A DNA stretch of 64,000 nucleotides. It comes from Microlunatus soli. GTDB lineage: Bacteria; Actinomycetota; Actinomycetes; Propionibacteriales; Propionibacteriaceae. Of the stretch, positions 8,789 through 17,369 are shown piece after piece (the stretch's first letter is position 1; every line of letters starts with the position of its first letter). Made by a program: the position numbers and the translations under genes. Below the pieces are notes generated by a model. That model had not been told where the DNA came from, did no database searches, and worked only from the letters and a program-made list of their open reading frames with translations. The stretch spans positions 6,386,001-6,450,000 of the forward strand of contig NZ_LT629772.1 of the NCBI RefSeq assembly GCF_900105385.1. Direction: 5' to 3'.

Positions 8789-9829
8789 TCAGCGCAGTCC
8801 GAGCTTGCTGCTGCAGGCCGGCCAGGCGCCCCAGCCCTGACCCTTCTGGACCTTCTTGCCGATCCGGATCTGCTCGGCGCGGGAGGCATGGTGCGGCATT
8901 CCCGAGCCACCGTAGCCCCGCCAGGTCTGCAGCGTGAACTGCAGCCCGCCGTAGAACCCGTTTCCGGTGTTGATCGACCAGTTACCGCCGGCCTCACACT
9001 GGGCCAGCCGGTCCCACACGGTGTTCCGCGAGCTGTAGCTGGCGGCCTTCACCTTCTTGCTCGAGCTGCGGGCCTTCTTGTGCGACGAGCCCTTGTACGG
9101 CTTGTTGTCGTCATTCAGCAGGACCCTCCAGACGGCCTTGCCGGCGACGCCGGTGACCTTGAGGTCCTCGCGCCGCTGCAGGTTCTTCACCCGGGAGCTG
9201 GTGATGTCGCCGAAGTATCCGGTGGTCGGGACGCTCGGCCCGTACTTCGACAGTTCGCGTTGCAGCCTCTTGACCGATCCGCTGCGATCGCCGTGGTGCA
9301 GCCGCGGACGGCTGGACTTGGTGGAAGCGCTGCTGGATCGCTTGCCGCCGGTGAAGGAGGCGATCTTCGGCGAGCTGACGTGGTGGCCGTCGGTGAGCAG
9401 TTCGTGCCAGACGCGGCTTCCGGCGACACCTGTCTGCTTCCAACCGTTGAGCCGCTGCACGCGCTTGACACGCTTGGTCGTCTTCGTGCCGAAGTAGCCG
9501 GTGTCGGACACGTTCGGGCCGTAGGCCGACAGCTCACGCTGCAGCCGCGTGACGGCAGCTCCGGACTTGCCCTTGCTCAGCTTCGGCAGGTCGTGTCCGA
9601 TCGGTGCGGCCGACGCCGGTTCAGCGGTCGCCAGTCCGAGCCCGCCGACCAGTGCAGCACTGGCCAGGACGCCGACAGCGGCCTTGGGTGCCTTGCTCGG
9701 CTGCGCGGTACGGGCGGGCGCGACGGCCCGCCGGGGCTGCTGATGAGCTCGCTTGAAAAACGTTGCCGGCTCGGCGGGACGACTCAGATCCACACGTCGA
9801 GCGACCGGCTGTCGGCCGGTTGCGGGCAT
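8789..9829 (-). CDS. Secreted resuscitation-promoting-factor-like protein with two PG-binding domains
   Basis: Predicted secreted muralytic enzyme. 346 residues: a basic N-terminal region, a hydrophobic signal (about 48-68) with an ASA-A cleavage site near residue 74, two peptidoglycan-binding_1 repeats (about 80-147 and 180-240, each with RLQRELS.YGP and TGYFG), a Ser/Lys-rich linker, and a C-terminal Rpf domain (about 268-346). The Rpf domain shows WDRLAQCEAGGNW with the catalytic Glu at 279, GFYGGLQF, and two cysteines (278 and 339) that form the usual disulfide. Rpf proteins cleave peptidoglycan glycan strands and help dormant cells resume growth. The start is supported by GGGGAGAAG three bases before the ATG. 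The pre-signal stretch of about 45 residues is unusually long. Confidence 0.93.
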   Translation of the reverse strand: MPATGRQPVARRVDLSRPAEPATFFKRAHQQPRRAVAPARTAQPSKAPKAAVGVLASAALVGGLGLATAEPASAAPIGHDLPKLSKGKSGAAVTRLQRELSAYGPNVSDTGYFGTKTTKRVKRVQRLNGWKQTGVAGSRVWHELLTDGHHVSSPKIASFTGGKRSSSASTKSSRPRLHHGDRSGSVKRLQRELSKYGPSVPTTGYFGDITSSRVKNLQRREDLKVTGVAGKAVWRVLLNDDNKPYKGSSHKKARSSSKKVKAASYSSRNTVWDRLAQCEAGGNWSINTGNGFYGGLQFTLQTWRGYGGSGMPHHASRAEQIRIGKKVQKGQGWGAWPACSSKLGLR

Positions 9830-10142
9830 GTACTTCTCCCCTCGATTCCTGGCGTCGCCCCGATGCTCTTTGGCATCGACCAGCAGGAGATCTCGGACGT
9901 CTTCTGGTCCGTGATCGAGCCGGCTTCCCCGGCGACGATGACCGGGGATTCCCGGGCACGGTCCTGGACGTTATCGTTTCGAGACAATGAGAGCAATACG
10001 GTGGGCAAAGAACCGACGTATTCCTGAGCCAGTCGGAGAGGAACCTCCGAGCCCGACGTGGTGGAGATCCGCACAATTATTGCTTGTGCCGAGCAGGGCC
10101 TGAGCTGGCCGCTCGGGCCGATCCGGCGCCCTGTGCCGACTC
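9830..10142 (-). promoter_or_regulatory. Rpf gene leader: promoter and structured 5' region
   Basis: No gene is seen here. On the minus strand TTGCTC (9991-9996), 17 bases, TAACGT (9968-9973) is a plausible promoter, giving a leader of about 130 bases. Inside it are two hairpins: CCCCGG/CCGGGG, and CGATGC-TCTTTG-GCATCG (+ strand 9860-9877). Rpf genes of actinobacteria often have a c-di-AMP riboswitch here, but I could not find its conserved blocks. The part from 9997 to 10142 holds nothing I recognise. Confidence 0.35.
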
Positions 10143-10610
10143 CCGACATCATCATCGGACCCACCAGATGCATCGGCACCGGGACCCGATCGGTTTCCGG
10201 ACGGGACCCGCGTCACGGCCGTCTCCTTCGATCCGCTCGAACCGTGTGCGCGCGTCCACATACCGGACTTCGGACTGTATCGGATCGCCGCTGGCAGCCT
10301 CCGTGGCAGCACGCACTGCTCGATCGGCCGGGCTTCGGCGTCCCCGGCGACCGGCCGGCGATGGCGGCTGCACTCCAGGAGCTCCGGCGTCGCGGCGCGG
10401 CCGGCCAGCGGGTCGAGGTCGGCTGCCGTGGAGGTCACGGACGTACCGGTACCGCGCTGGCTGCGCTCAGCCGACCTGACCGGACACCTGTCCGCCGGCG
10501 ACGCCGTCGGATGGGTCCGGCAGCTCTACTGCGCGGAGGCGATCGAAACCCCCGATCAGGAAACGCTCGTCGCCCAGTTCGCCGACTGGAACCGCCCCGT
10601 TCCTGCGTAG
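10143..10610 (+). pseudogene. Decayed protein-tyrosine-phosphatase gene
   Basis: Homology-like segments of a small actinobacterial PTP run in order but in different frames. From 10143 to about 10277 (frame of base 10143): TRVTAVSFDPLEPC and VHIPDFGLY. From about 10277 to 10468 (frame of base 10361): WQHALLDRPGFGVP, then VEVGCRGGHGRTGTALAAL with the C-x5-R phosphatase loop. From about 10468 to 10610 (first frame again): AGDAVGWVRQLYCAEAIETPDQE and a TAG stop. Two compensating single-base shifts are needed, and the first frame has no ATG/GTG/TTG between the TGA at about 10101 and the first conserved block. So the gene is probably dead, although sequencing errors could explain the shifts. The PTP loop itself is intact. 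Confidence 0.65.
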
Positions 10611-10853
10611 CGTCCGCTGTGTAGCCGTCCCGGTGAAAATCCGGCCGACAGCTCTGGGAAACCGGCTCACCGGAAGCCGCGGTCAGCTCGGTGCACCCGA
10701 TCGCCTGTCGCACCCTCGTGACTGTCGCACCCGAACTGGCTCGCCGTTGGTCGGCGCACCTGCATGTCACCCACTTCACGGCCGGCGGCAGCCATCCAAG
10801 CCAGGCTTGTGCCCGGTGATTGCACACCGGCATCCGATCACTTAAGGTCGTAA

Positions 10854-10868
10854 CGACAATCATTCTCA
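10854..10868. promoter_or_regulatory. Zur/Fur-type operator before aztD
   Basis: CGACAATCATTCTCA is a 7-1-7 inverted repeat (five of seven pairs) close to the actinobacterial Zur box TGAAAATCATTTTCA. It lies 15 bases before the aztD start. Zur with zinc bound would repress the gene when zinc is plentiful. Confidence 0.6.
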
Positions 10869-10883
10869 TTAGAAAGTTTGATC

Positions 10884-12128
10884 ATGACGACTACTCGACC
10901 CTGGCGAGCCGGGCTGATCGCAGCTGCGACGGCCGGGCTGCTGACCGCTGCCGGTTGTGCCGCCGATTCCGGACCGAGTGCGGCTCCGGAACGCACCCCT
11001 GCCGCCGAACGGACCGAGGTGACCGGGACACGGATCTCGGTCAGCTACGACGGCGGCATCCTGGTGCTGGATCGGGACAACCTGCAGCCGGTCGCCGATC
11101 TGAAGCTACCGGGCTTCCTGCGGCTCAACCCGGCCGGGGACCAACGGCATCTGATGGTGTCGACCGGCGACGGCTTCCGGGTGCTCGACACCGGGGTCGA
11201 GGTCAAGGCGCACGGCGATCACAGCCACTACTTCGCCGGTCGTGCGGCGCTCACCGACGTCAGCTACACCGCGCCGGAGCCGGGGCACGTGGTCCGCCAT
11301 GCCGGCAAGGTCGCGCTGTTCAGTGACGCCGCCGGCACCGTCCGACTGCTGGATCCCGCCACGGTGGCAGCGAAGCCGGCCGCCGAACCGGTGTGGACCG
11401 CTCCCGCACCGCATCACGGAGTCGCTGTCCCGACCGAGCAGGGCGGGATGCTGGTCAGCGTCGGGACCGAGGAAGGTCGGACCGGAGCAGCGGTGCTGGA
11501 CCGAGACCACCAGCAGATAGCGGCCAGTGACGATTGTCCCGATCTGCACGGCGAGGCCGCAGCCGGCAACGGGACGATCCTCGCCGGTTGCACCGATGGT
11601 GTGCTGCTGTGGAAGGACGGCAAGTTCGTCAAGGTCGACAGTCCGGACAACTATGGACGGGTCGGCAATCAGGCAGGGTCACCGGAGTCCGATGTCGTCC
11701 TGGGCGACTACAAGACCGATCCGGACGCCGAGATCGAACGGCCGACCAGGATCAGCCTGATCGACACCGAGGACGAGAAGTTCCGGCTGGTCGAGATCGG
11801 CGCCAGCTACTCCTTCCGTTCCCTCGGTCGCGGGCCGGAGGGTGAAGCGCTGGTCCTCGGCACCGACGGCAAGCTGCACGTGATCGATCCCGACACCGGC
11901 AAGGTCACCCAACGGATCAAGGTGCTGGATGCCTGGAAGGAACCGGTGGCCTGGCAGGACCCACGCCCGACACTGCTGGTGGAGGGTGACACCGCCTGGG
12001 TGACCGATCCGGCCAACTCCGCGGTGCACGTGGTCTATCTGCCCACCGGGAAGCGGGTCGATACCGTCAAGCTGCCGCAGGTACCCAACGAGATCAGCGG
12101 AGTCGGCGAGCCCGCCGACCACAGCTGA
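10884..12128 (+). CDS. aztD: AztD-like zinc metallochaperone lipoprotein
   Basis: Extracytoplasmic beta-propeller-like protein resembling AztD, which binds zinc and hands it to the solute-binding protein AztC. 414 residues from ATG 10884; an upstream TTG at 10878 is also in frame. Lipoprotein signal with lipobox LTAAGC (Cys25). Repeated propeller-like blades are seen as VLD/LLDP/VIDPDTGK strands. A His-rich site HGDHSH (His110, 113, 115) and a second Cys/His patch (CPDLHGE about 215) fit zinc binding. No aztA, aztB or aztC lies nearby, so it must serve a transporter encoded elsewhere or act as a zinc buffer. The Zur-like box directly upstream supports a zinc role. The exact partner is inference. 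Confidence 0.8.
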   Translation: MTTTRPWRAGLIAAATAGLLTAAGCAADSGPSAAPERTPAAERTEVTGTRISVSYDGGILVLDRDNLQPVADLKLPGFLRLNPAGDQRHLMVSTGDGFRVLDTGVEVKAHGDHSHYFAGRAALTDVSYTAPEPGHVVRHAGKVALFSDAAGTVRLLDPATVAAKPAAEPVWTAPAPHHGVAVPTEQGGMLVSVGTEEGRTGAAVLDRDHQQIAASDDCPDLHGEAAAGNGTILAGCTDGVLLWKDGKFVKVDSPDNYGRVGNQAGSPESDVVLGDYKTDPDAEIERPTRISLIDTEDEKFRLVEIGASYSFRSLGRGPEGEALVLGTDGKLHVIDPDTGKVTQRIKVLDAWKEPVAWQDPRPTLLVEGDTAWVTDPANSAVHVVYLPTGKRVDTVKLPQVPNEISGVGEPADHS

Positions 12129-12148
12129 TCCCCAGGACGACCGAGATC

Positions 12149-12181
12149 CCTGAGCCAGAGGTCCCATTCGACAAGCTCAGG
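12149..12181. terminator. Hairpin between convergent aztD and heparinase gene, with a REP-like half
   Basis: CCTGAGC (12149-12155) pairs with GCTCAGG (12175-12181). The right half reads TTCGACAAGCTCAGG, the same motif as the REP-like elements at 41.4, 45.6 and 51.5 kb. It sits where two genes converge and could end both transcripts. Confidence 0.45.
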
Positions 12182-12191
12182 AACCGTTGGA

Positions 12192-14120
12192 CTATCGGGT
12201 GAAGGTCAACTCGAGCCGTCCATGATCGACCGCTTGCGGAGTGATCAACAACCGCCACAGTTCGGGTCCCCAGAGCCCGATCAGGTTGGGGTCGTCGAGT
12301 TGCTTGGTCTCGCTGCGGATCGACGTTGCCCCGTCGACTCGCAGCGTGACCGAGCTGCCGGCAACGCCGAAGGTCACGGCGCTGCCGTCGATCCGTGGCT
12401 CCCGGGCGCAGGTCAGCGGCAGCACCACGGTCGGGCTGCCGTTCCCCTGCCACACGTCGGTGATCACCACCTGTCGCCGTGCTCGATCCAACCGCGCCGT
12501 CCGCCGGTAGCTGTCCATCCCCGTCCCCGACGGCCAGGCGTCGATCAGTTCCGCGGACACGCTGACCCCCTGGTCGTCGTCGACCTGCTGCACAGACCTC
12601 GCGGCAAACTCTGCGCCGGCCGACTGCACGGTGCCGTCGATGATCGGCAGGCAGTGCCAGTCGCTGTTCATCTCCCACAACTCGTAGCGCTGCGGACTGA
12701 AGGTCTTCTTGCTGTAGACACCGACACCCGGGTCGACGATCAACGGGTGGCCGTCGACGGCGATCGACAAGCCGCCGACGTCGTTCTGGTTGTGATGTTC
12801 GGCGTTGTGTCCGGCCTTCATGCAGAGCAGGAACCCATCGCTGCTCCCCTGCTGTTCCCGCGCGACCAACACCTGAAGATCGGGAAACCAGCGTTCCTTG
12901 ATCAACGGAGCGTCGGTGGCAGGTGCTTCCAGGAAGCCTGGTTCGAAGATCTCCGACAGACCGCGCCACAGATTGGTCCGCGCTCGTTCCGGTCGAGGAT
13001 TGGCAGCGTCGCGCAGGAAGATCGACAACTGTTCGGCCTGCGGATCGCCCAACAGTCGACCGGCCCGGTGCAGCACCGAGGACTCCAGCAGCCACTGCCC
13101 GTGGCCGTCGGCGTGCTGGATCATGTCCCGACCGTCGACATGCATCGCCACCGGGTAGCGGGACAGCGCAGCGACTGCCGGCAGCGCAAATCCGTCCAGT
13201 TGTCCGTCACTCGCACCGCGTAAGGCGTCCAGGCAGTCCAGCAACTTGGCCGGCCCGACCGCCCAGTAGGACTGACCTTCGGAGCACCCGCCGTCGGGCA
13301 GCAGTTGATCGACATAGGCGTCCAGTGCGGCGATGATCTTGCTCACAACCGCCGCCCGACGATCGGCGTCGTTCTCGGTGAACAGCGTGGCCACCAGGAG
13401 GTTGGAGCAGACCCACGGATTCCAGTTGTTCGGGGTCCGGCCCTGCTGGGACAGCCAGAACCAGTCGTCCCGTTCCAACAGCGGAGTGATCAACCGCCGG
13501 TCGATCTCGCCGACCACTCTGGCGTCGAAGGCATCGCCGCCGGCGGCGATCAGTCGATCCCCCATCAGGTAGCGGGTCCAGGCGAGTTGAGCGCCGGTCT
13601 CGGCCGCAAACAGATCGATCACCGGCTCGTCGGTCGCCGGCAATGGCAGCCGAACGTGGCGCCGGGAGAAGGAATGCGCCGGCACGCCCCAGAACGACTC
13701 CTCGCTGATCGACCAGACCGCGTCCATGATCGGATCGGTGAACCGATCCTCGGCGGTCAGGCCCGCACCGAGCACCAGATCGCGAAGGATCCGACGGCGG
13801 CCGAAGTGTGACAACTCGAAGCGGGACCGGTTGCCGTTGCGCTGGAAATCGGCGAACACCGAGGCCCGCAGATCCGGCCACGGTTCGTTCAGCGCCTGAT
13901 CGGCGGTCTCGATCGACCGGTCCCGTACCTGATCGGGCAGGTTGCGCCAGGGCTCCCGTTCGTCGACGGTCGGGAAGGGATGCCAGTCGCCCAAGACCGA
14001 TCGGACCAGCGACGGCGGCATCAGTGCGGTCAGTTCGCCGCGGCCGTACGGCAGATCGGGATCGTCGGGAAGAGCGTACGGTCGGGGCTCGGTGACGGCG
14101 CTGCGAACGGGCATGATCAT
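12192..14120 (-). CDS. Heparinase II/III family polysaccharide lyase
   Basis: 642 residues. An N-terminal alpha-helical toroid (to about residue 370) is followed by a beta-sheet domain of the heparinase II/III family. The family hallmark GHNAEHHNQNDVGGLS, with the His and Asn of the active site, sits near residue 430, followed by DGHPLIVDPGVGVY. The first half has GRTPNNWNPWVCSN and LPDGGCSEGQSYW, typical of the alpha domain of these lyases. It is expected to cleave uronic-acid-containing glycosaminoglycan-like polymers by beta-elimination; the substrate is unknown. No signal peptide is visible, so it probably acts on imported oligosaccharides. The ATG overlaps the stop of the binding-protein gene (ATGA), so both form one operon. 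Confidence 0.88.
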   Translation of the reverse strand: MIMPVRSAVTEPRPYALPDDPDLPYGRGELTALMPPSLVRSVLGDWHPFPTVDEREPWRNLPDQVRDRSIETADQALNEPWPDLRASVFADFQRNGNRSRFELSHFGRRRILRDLVLGAGLTAEDRFTDPIMDAVWSISEESFWGVPAHSFSRRHVRLPLPATDEPVIDLFAAETGAQLAWTRYLMGDRLIAAGGDAFDARVVGEIDRRLITPLLERDDWFWLSQQGRTPNNWNPWVCSNLLVATLFTENDADRRAAVVSKIIAALDAYVDQLLPDGGCSEGQSYWAVGPAKLLDCLDALRGASDGQLDGFALPAVAALSRYPVAMHVDGRDMIQHADGHGQWLLESSVLHRAGRLLGDPQAEQLSIFLRDAANPRPERARTNLWRGLSEIFEPGFLEAPATDAPLIKERWFPDLQVLVAREQQGSSDGFLLCMKAGHNAEHHNQNDVGGLSIAVDGHPLIVDPGVGVYSKKTFSPQRYELWEMNSDWHCLPIIDGTVQSAGAEFAARSVQQVDDDQGVSVSAELIDAWPSGTGMDSYRRTARLDRARRQVVITDVWQGNGSPTVVLPLTCAREPRIDGSAVTFGVAGSSVTLRVDGATSIRSETKQLDDPNLIGLWGPELWRLLITPQAVDHGRLELTFTR

Positions 14121-15769
14121 TTGTCGCCCGATCCCTTCTTCTGGAGCTGGTCCTGATATTCCTTGCGCATCTCGTCGCCGACGGCGGACTTCCAGGTGGA
14201 CAGCACGTCGCCGAAGCCGGAGTACGGTTTGCGGCCCTGGATGATCTCGTTGACGCTGTCCAGGAAGGCCTTGTCCGCGGTGGCGTTCTTCGTCGCCTGG
14301 GCGTTGGAGAAGAGCCCGATCGCCGGATTGGCCACGCCGTGCGGGACCTCCATCGACTGGTAGTCGTGCTGCTTCTTGGCGTCCTGCGGCCGCCCCGGGG
14401 AGTAGCTGGCCTTCGGCCCGTCGCCGAGGTAGCGCATCGGGATCGCCACGTTGACCTTGCCGGAGTCGGTCAGTGTCGGGTTGCCGGCCTTGTCGACCTT
14501 GTGGTCGACGCCCTCCTCGCCGTAGGACAGGTAGTAGTACTCCTCACTGCCGAACGGTGCGGCCAGGTAGTTGGCCAGGCGCAGGCAGAGCTTCACCCGC
14601 TCGGCGTCCATCTTCTTGATCGACGCCATGCCGAAACTGCCTGATCCCAGGGCCCACGGCGCGAGCTCGCCGCCGTCGCGTTTGTAGACCGGCATCAGGC
14701 CGAGCTCGAAACCCTCACTGGCCGCACCGGTGCTCTGATAGCTGTTGAAGCCGGTGTAACCGTCACTGGCGTTGATCGCGATGTTGCCGGCGGCGAAGAG
14801 CTCCTTGAACGGCTGCTGCGGATTGAACGCGTCGGGGTGCATCACGCCGGACTTCCACATTGCGATCAGATCGCTGACACTGCGCTTGTAGGCGTCGGTC
14901 TCGTAGGCGTGGGTGAAGGTGCCACCCTCGTTGCGCCAGACGTTGGGCTCCTCGTTCATCCGTGCCAGCAGTGCCCGCGGCTGACCGATCATGGAGTACG
15001 CCCACCGCCGCTTCTTGGGATCGGTGAGAGCTTTCCCGGCATCGAGCAGTTCGGCCAGCGATTTGGGTTCGGTGGAGACCCCCGCTTCCTTGAACCGGTC
15101 GGCGCGGATGAAGTTGTAGGTGCCGATCAGGCCGCGTGGCAGCGGTAGCCCGAAGATCTTGCCGTTGTAGATCACCGACTTCCACACCTGGGTCGGGATG
15201 TTGGCCAGATTCGGGTAGTCCTTGACCGCGTCGCCGCCCAGATACTCGTCCAGCGGGCTGAACCGCTTCTCCAGCAGTGACGGGAAGTTGGCCACCACCT
15301 GGGTCAGCATCATGTCCGGCAACTCGTTGCCGGCGATCACGGTGGAGAATTTCTGGATGTAGTCGGCGTTCGGGGTGATCTGGAGCTTGAGATCGATGCC
15401 GAGCCGTTCGTTGAGTCCCTGCCAGAACGGGTTCTTGCTGACTCCTGGCGGCACCGTCGCGTAGTTGATCACCATCCCGGTGATGGTGTCCTTCCCGGTG
15501 CCGGGCTTTTCGGGAACCGTCTTCTTCCGCTCCGTCGGGAACAGCTTGTAGGCGGGTTCGACGCCCTCGGTGGTGCCGGGGAAATCGGGCTTGGCGCCCT
15601 CGATCGGGATGTAGCTCGGCAGCTTGACCGACTGGTTGGTGCTGGCCGAGTTGGTCTCCGCCTTGGAACTGCTGCAACCGCTCAGTCCGCCGGCGACCAG
15701 GGCGGTGCCGCCCGCGCCGATCAGCAGCTTCCGGCGGTCGATCAGGGGCAGGGCACTGAATGCTGACAC
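14117..15769 (-). CDS. ABC-transporter sugar-binding lipoprotein
   Basis: Extracellular solute-binding protein, family 1, large LipO-like type (about 550 residues). GTG at 15769 is preceded by AAGGGAGA at good spacing. The signal has a twin-arginine look (DRRKLLIGAGG) and a lipobox LSGC with Cys32. The mature part has the two-lobe features of oligosaccharide-binding proteins (GLNERLGIDLKLQITPNADY, NELPDMMLTQVVANFPSLLEK, YNGKIFGLPLPRG). Its gene is translationally coupled to the heparinase-like lyase, suggesting uptake of an acidic oligosaccharide. No permease or ATPase genes are adjacent, which is unusual for this protein type. Confidence 0.9.
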   Translation of the reverse strand: MSAFSALPLIDRRKLLIGAGGTALVAGGLSGCSSSKAETNSASTNQSVKLPSYIPIEGAKPDFPGTTEGVEPAYKLFPTERKKTVPEKPGTGKDTITGMVINYATVPPGVSKNPFWQGLNERLGIDLKLQITPNADYIQKFSTVIAGNELPDMMLTQVVANFPSLLEKRFSPLDEYLGGDAVKDYPNLANIPTQVWKSVIYNGKIFGLPLPRGLIGTYNFIRADRFKEAGVSTEPKSLAELLDAGKALTDPKKRRWAYSMIGQPRALLARMNEEPNVWRNEGGTFTHAYETDAYKRSVSDLIAMWKSGVMHPDAFNPQQPFKELFAAGNIAINASDGYTGFNSYQSTGAASEGFELGLMPVYKRDGGELAPWALGSGSFGMASIKKMDAERVKLCLRLANYLAAPFGSEEYYYLSYGEEGVDHKVDKAGNPTLTDSGKVNVAIPMRYLGDGPKASYSPGRPQDAKKQHDYQSMEVPHGVANPAIGLFSNAQATKNATADKAFLDSVNEIIQGRKPYSGFGDVLSTWKSAVGDEMRKEYQDQLQKKGSGDK

Positions 15770-15808
15770 AGGTTCTCCCTTGAACGCATGGTGGTCCGCG
15801 ATGATGAT

Positions 15809-15824
15809 CGGAAAGGCCTTTCCG
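15809..15824. promoter_or_regulatory. 16-bp perfect palindrome upstream of the sugar-binding operon
   Basis: CGGAAAGGCCTTTCCG is a perfect dyad, 40 bases upstream of the GTG of the binding-protein gene. Size and position fit a LacI- or GntR-type operator of a carbohydrate operon. The cognate regulator is not in the window. Confidence 0.45.
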
Positions 15825-15922
15825 GACCCTAGGCCAAGATCATCAGCACCGCTACCCCAACCGCCATAGCTCGGCCCATTTGCCAAAAAGTTGCCATACG
15901 CACCCCGAAGGTGTCGGGTGGT

Positions 15923-17308
15923 TCACAGCCGTCGGGCGAGGATGACCCAAGCGGTACGGAGCATGATCTGGATGTCGAGGAAGGGTGACCAGTTCGCCAG
16001 ATACTGCAGGTCGTGGCCGAGCTTGAACTCCGGATGCGTGTGGTAGTGGCCGTAGACCTGGGCCAGGCCGGTGATGCCGGGCTCGATCTGGTGACGTCGA
16101 CGGTAGCCGGGGATCAGCCGTTCGTATTCGGCCATCTCCTCCGGCCGTTCCGGGCGCGGGCCGACGATGGTCATCTGGCCGGCCAGCACGTTGATCAATT
16201 GCGGGAGTTCGTCCAGCCTGGTGCTCCGCAGCCAACCCAGCCCCCGGATGATCCGCGGGTCGTCGGTGGTCGCCTGCACCGGTCCGGAGAACCGTTCCGC
16301 GTCGCGTCGCATGGTGCGGAACTTCAACATCCGGAACGGCGCCCCGTCGCGGCCGACCCGATGCTGGACGAACAGCAGCGGCCCACCGGCCCGGACGGCG
16401 ACCAGGACGCCGGTGAAGATCATCAACGGGATGGTCAGCGGTGCGGTCAACACCAACACGATCACGTCCATCCACCGCTTCAGCCGCTGCTGCGAACCGG
16501 TCAGGATGTGCGCCGACAACGACACCACCGGCATCCCGCCGATCTCACCCACGGTGCGCAATCCCAGCAGAGAGTCGTGGGGACGCACCAGCTGCAGGGT
16601 CTCCACCCCTCGCAGTTCCAGCCGGGACAACGCGTCGGCGTAAAGATCACTCAGCCCGGTGCCGTCCAGCAGCAGGACACCGGTAGCGGCGTAGCGGTCG
16701 ACCCGTTGTTCCAGGTCATCGGTCCCCCGGACCTGACCCGCGACCACGACCGCCGTCGTCTGACCCAGATGCTCGGCTGCCCGCAGGCAGGCCTCGGCAC
16801 TGCCGATCAACAACACCCGCGCCGGGCCGGCGTTGCGTTCGCGGAGGCGCCGAGACACCGCCCGGGTGATCCAGAGCCCGACCGGCCCGACGATCGCGTA
16901 GGCCAGCAGAACGCTTCGCGGGATCAGGAACTCCCCCAACAACCAGCTGGTGACGCCGATCATCAGCGACGCCAACCAGACCAGGGTGATCAATCGGGAC
17001 GCCGACGGCGGGACCACCAGCCGACGTTCACGGTCGTAGAGGCCGCCGAAGGAGAAGACGGCCAGGTGGATGATCGCGACGATCCCGTAGGACCAGACGT
17101 AGCGACTCAGGTGCGATGCGGCATTGAATCCGGGGCGTACCTGGATCATGACCGCAGTGATCGCGAACAGCAGCCCGTAGACGATCAGCAGATCCGCGAC
17201 GTGCAGCAGCCGGATGCCGCGGCGATTCATCGCGCGCACCACCGTCAGCCGCGGCCGGGTGCGCGTCTTCGGCGGCCGTCGCTGCGGGTCGCTCGCCGGA
17301 ACGGTCAT
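15923..17308 (-). CDS. Polyprenyl glycosylphosphotransferase (exopolysaccharide initiation)
   Basis: Membrane enzyme that transfers a sugar-1-phosphate from a UDP-sugar to undecaprenyl phosphate, the first step of capsule or exopolysaccharide repeat synthesis. 461 residues: four or five N-terminal transmembrane segments (about 30-150), a CoA-binding-like loop region (about 165-260), one further membrane segment (about 285-310) and the C-terminal bacterial sugar-transferase domain. The domain shows KRWMDV, FVQHRVGRDGAPFRMLKFRTM, STRLDELPQLINVL and IVGPRPE. No other polysaccharide genes are next to it. The ATG is followed by a basic cytoplasmic N-terminus; the ribosome-binding site is weak. Confidence 0.92.
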   Translation of the reverse strand: MTVPASDPQRRPPKTRTRPRLTVVRAMNRRGIRLLHVADLLIVYGLLFAITAVMIQVRPGFNAASHLSRYVWSYGIVAIIHLAVFSFGGLYDRERRLVVPPSASRLITLVWLASLMIGVTSWLLGEFLIPRSVLLAYAIVGPVGLWITRAVSRRLRERNAGPARVLLIGSAEACLRAAEHLGQTTAVVVAGQVRGTDDLEQRVDRYAATGVLLLDGTGLSDLYADALSRLELRGVETLQLVRPHDSLLGLRTVGEIGGMPVVSLSAHILTGSQQRLKRWMDVIVLVLTAPLTIPLMIFTGVLVAVRAGGPLLFVQHRVGRDGAPFRMLKFRTMRRDAERFSGPVQATTDDPRIIRGLGWLRSTRLDELPQLINVLAGQMTIVGPRPERPEEMAEYERLIPGYRRRHQIEPGITGLAQVYGHYHTHPEFKLGHDLQYLANWSPFLDIQIMLRTAWVILARRL

Positions 17309-17369
17309 CGTTGACGATCACACCACAGCCGGGCGGCGAGCGCTATCCGCCGCGCCCAACCGAGGCCCA

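Noticed and set aside
9830-9996. c-di-AMP (ydaO/yuaA) riboswitch before the Rpf gene.
   Set aside because: Expected from the gene family, but the characteristic conserved segments could not be located by eye; only generic hairpins are seen.
10630-10644. CCGGTGAAAATCCGG resembles part of a cobalamin riboswitch core.
   Set aside because: The other conserved blocks around it are not present, and the gene downstream is a zinc protein 240 bases away. A covariance-model search would settle it.
10633-10845. A 70-codon + strand frame between the PTP remnant and aztD.
   Set aside because: No motif, no start signal, poor codon bias; it runs into the region just before the Zur-like box.
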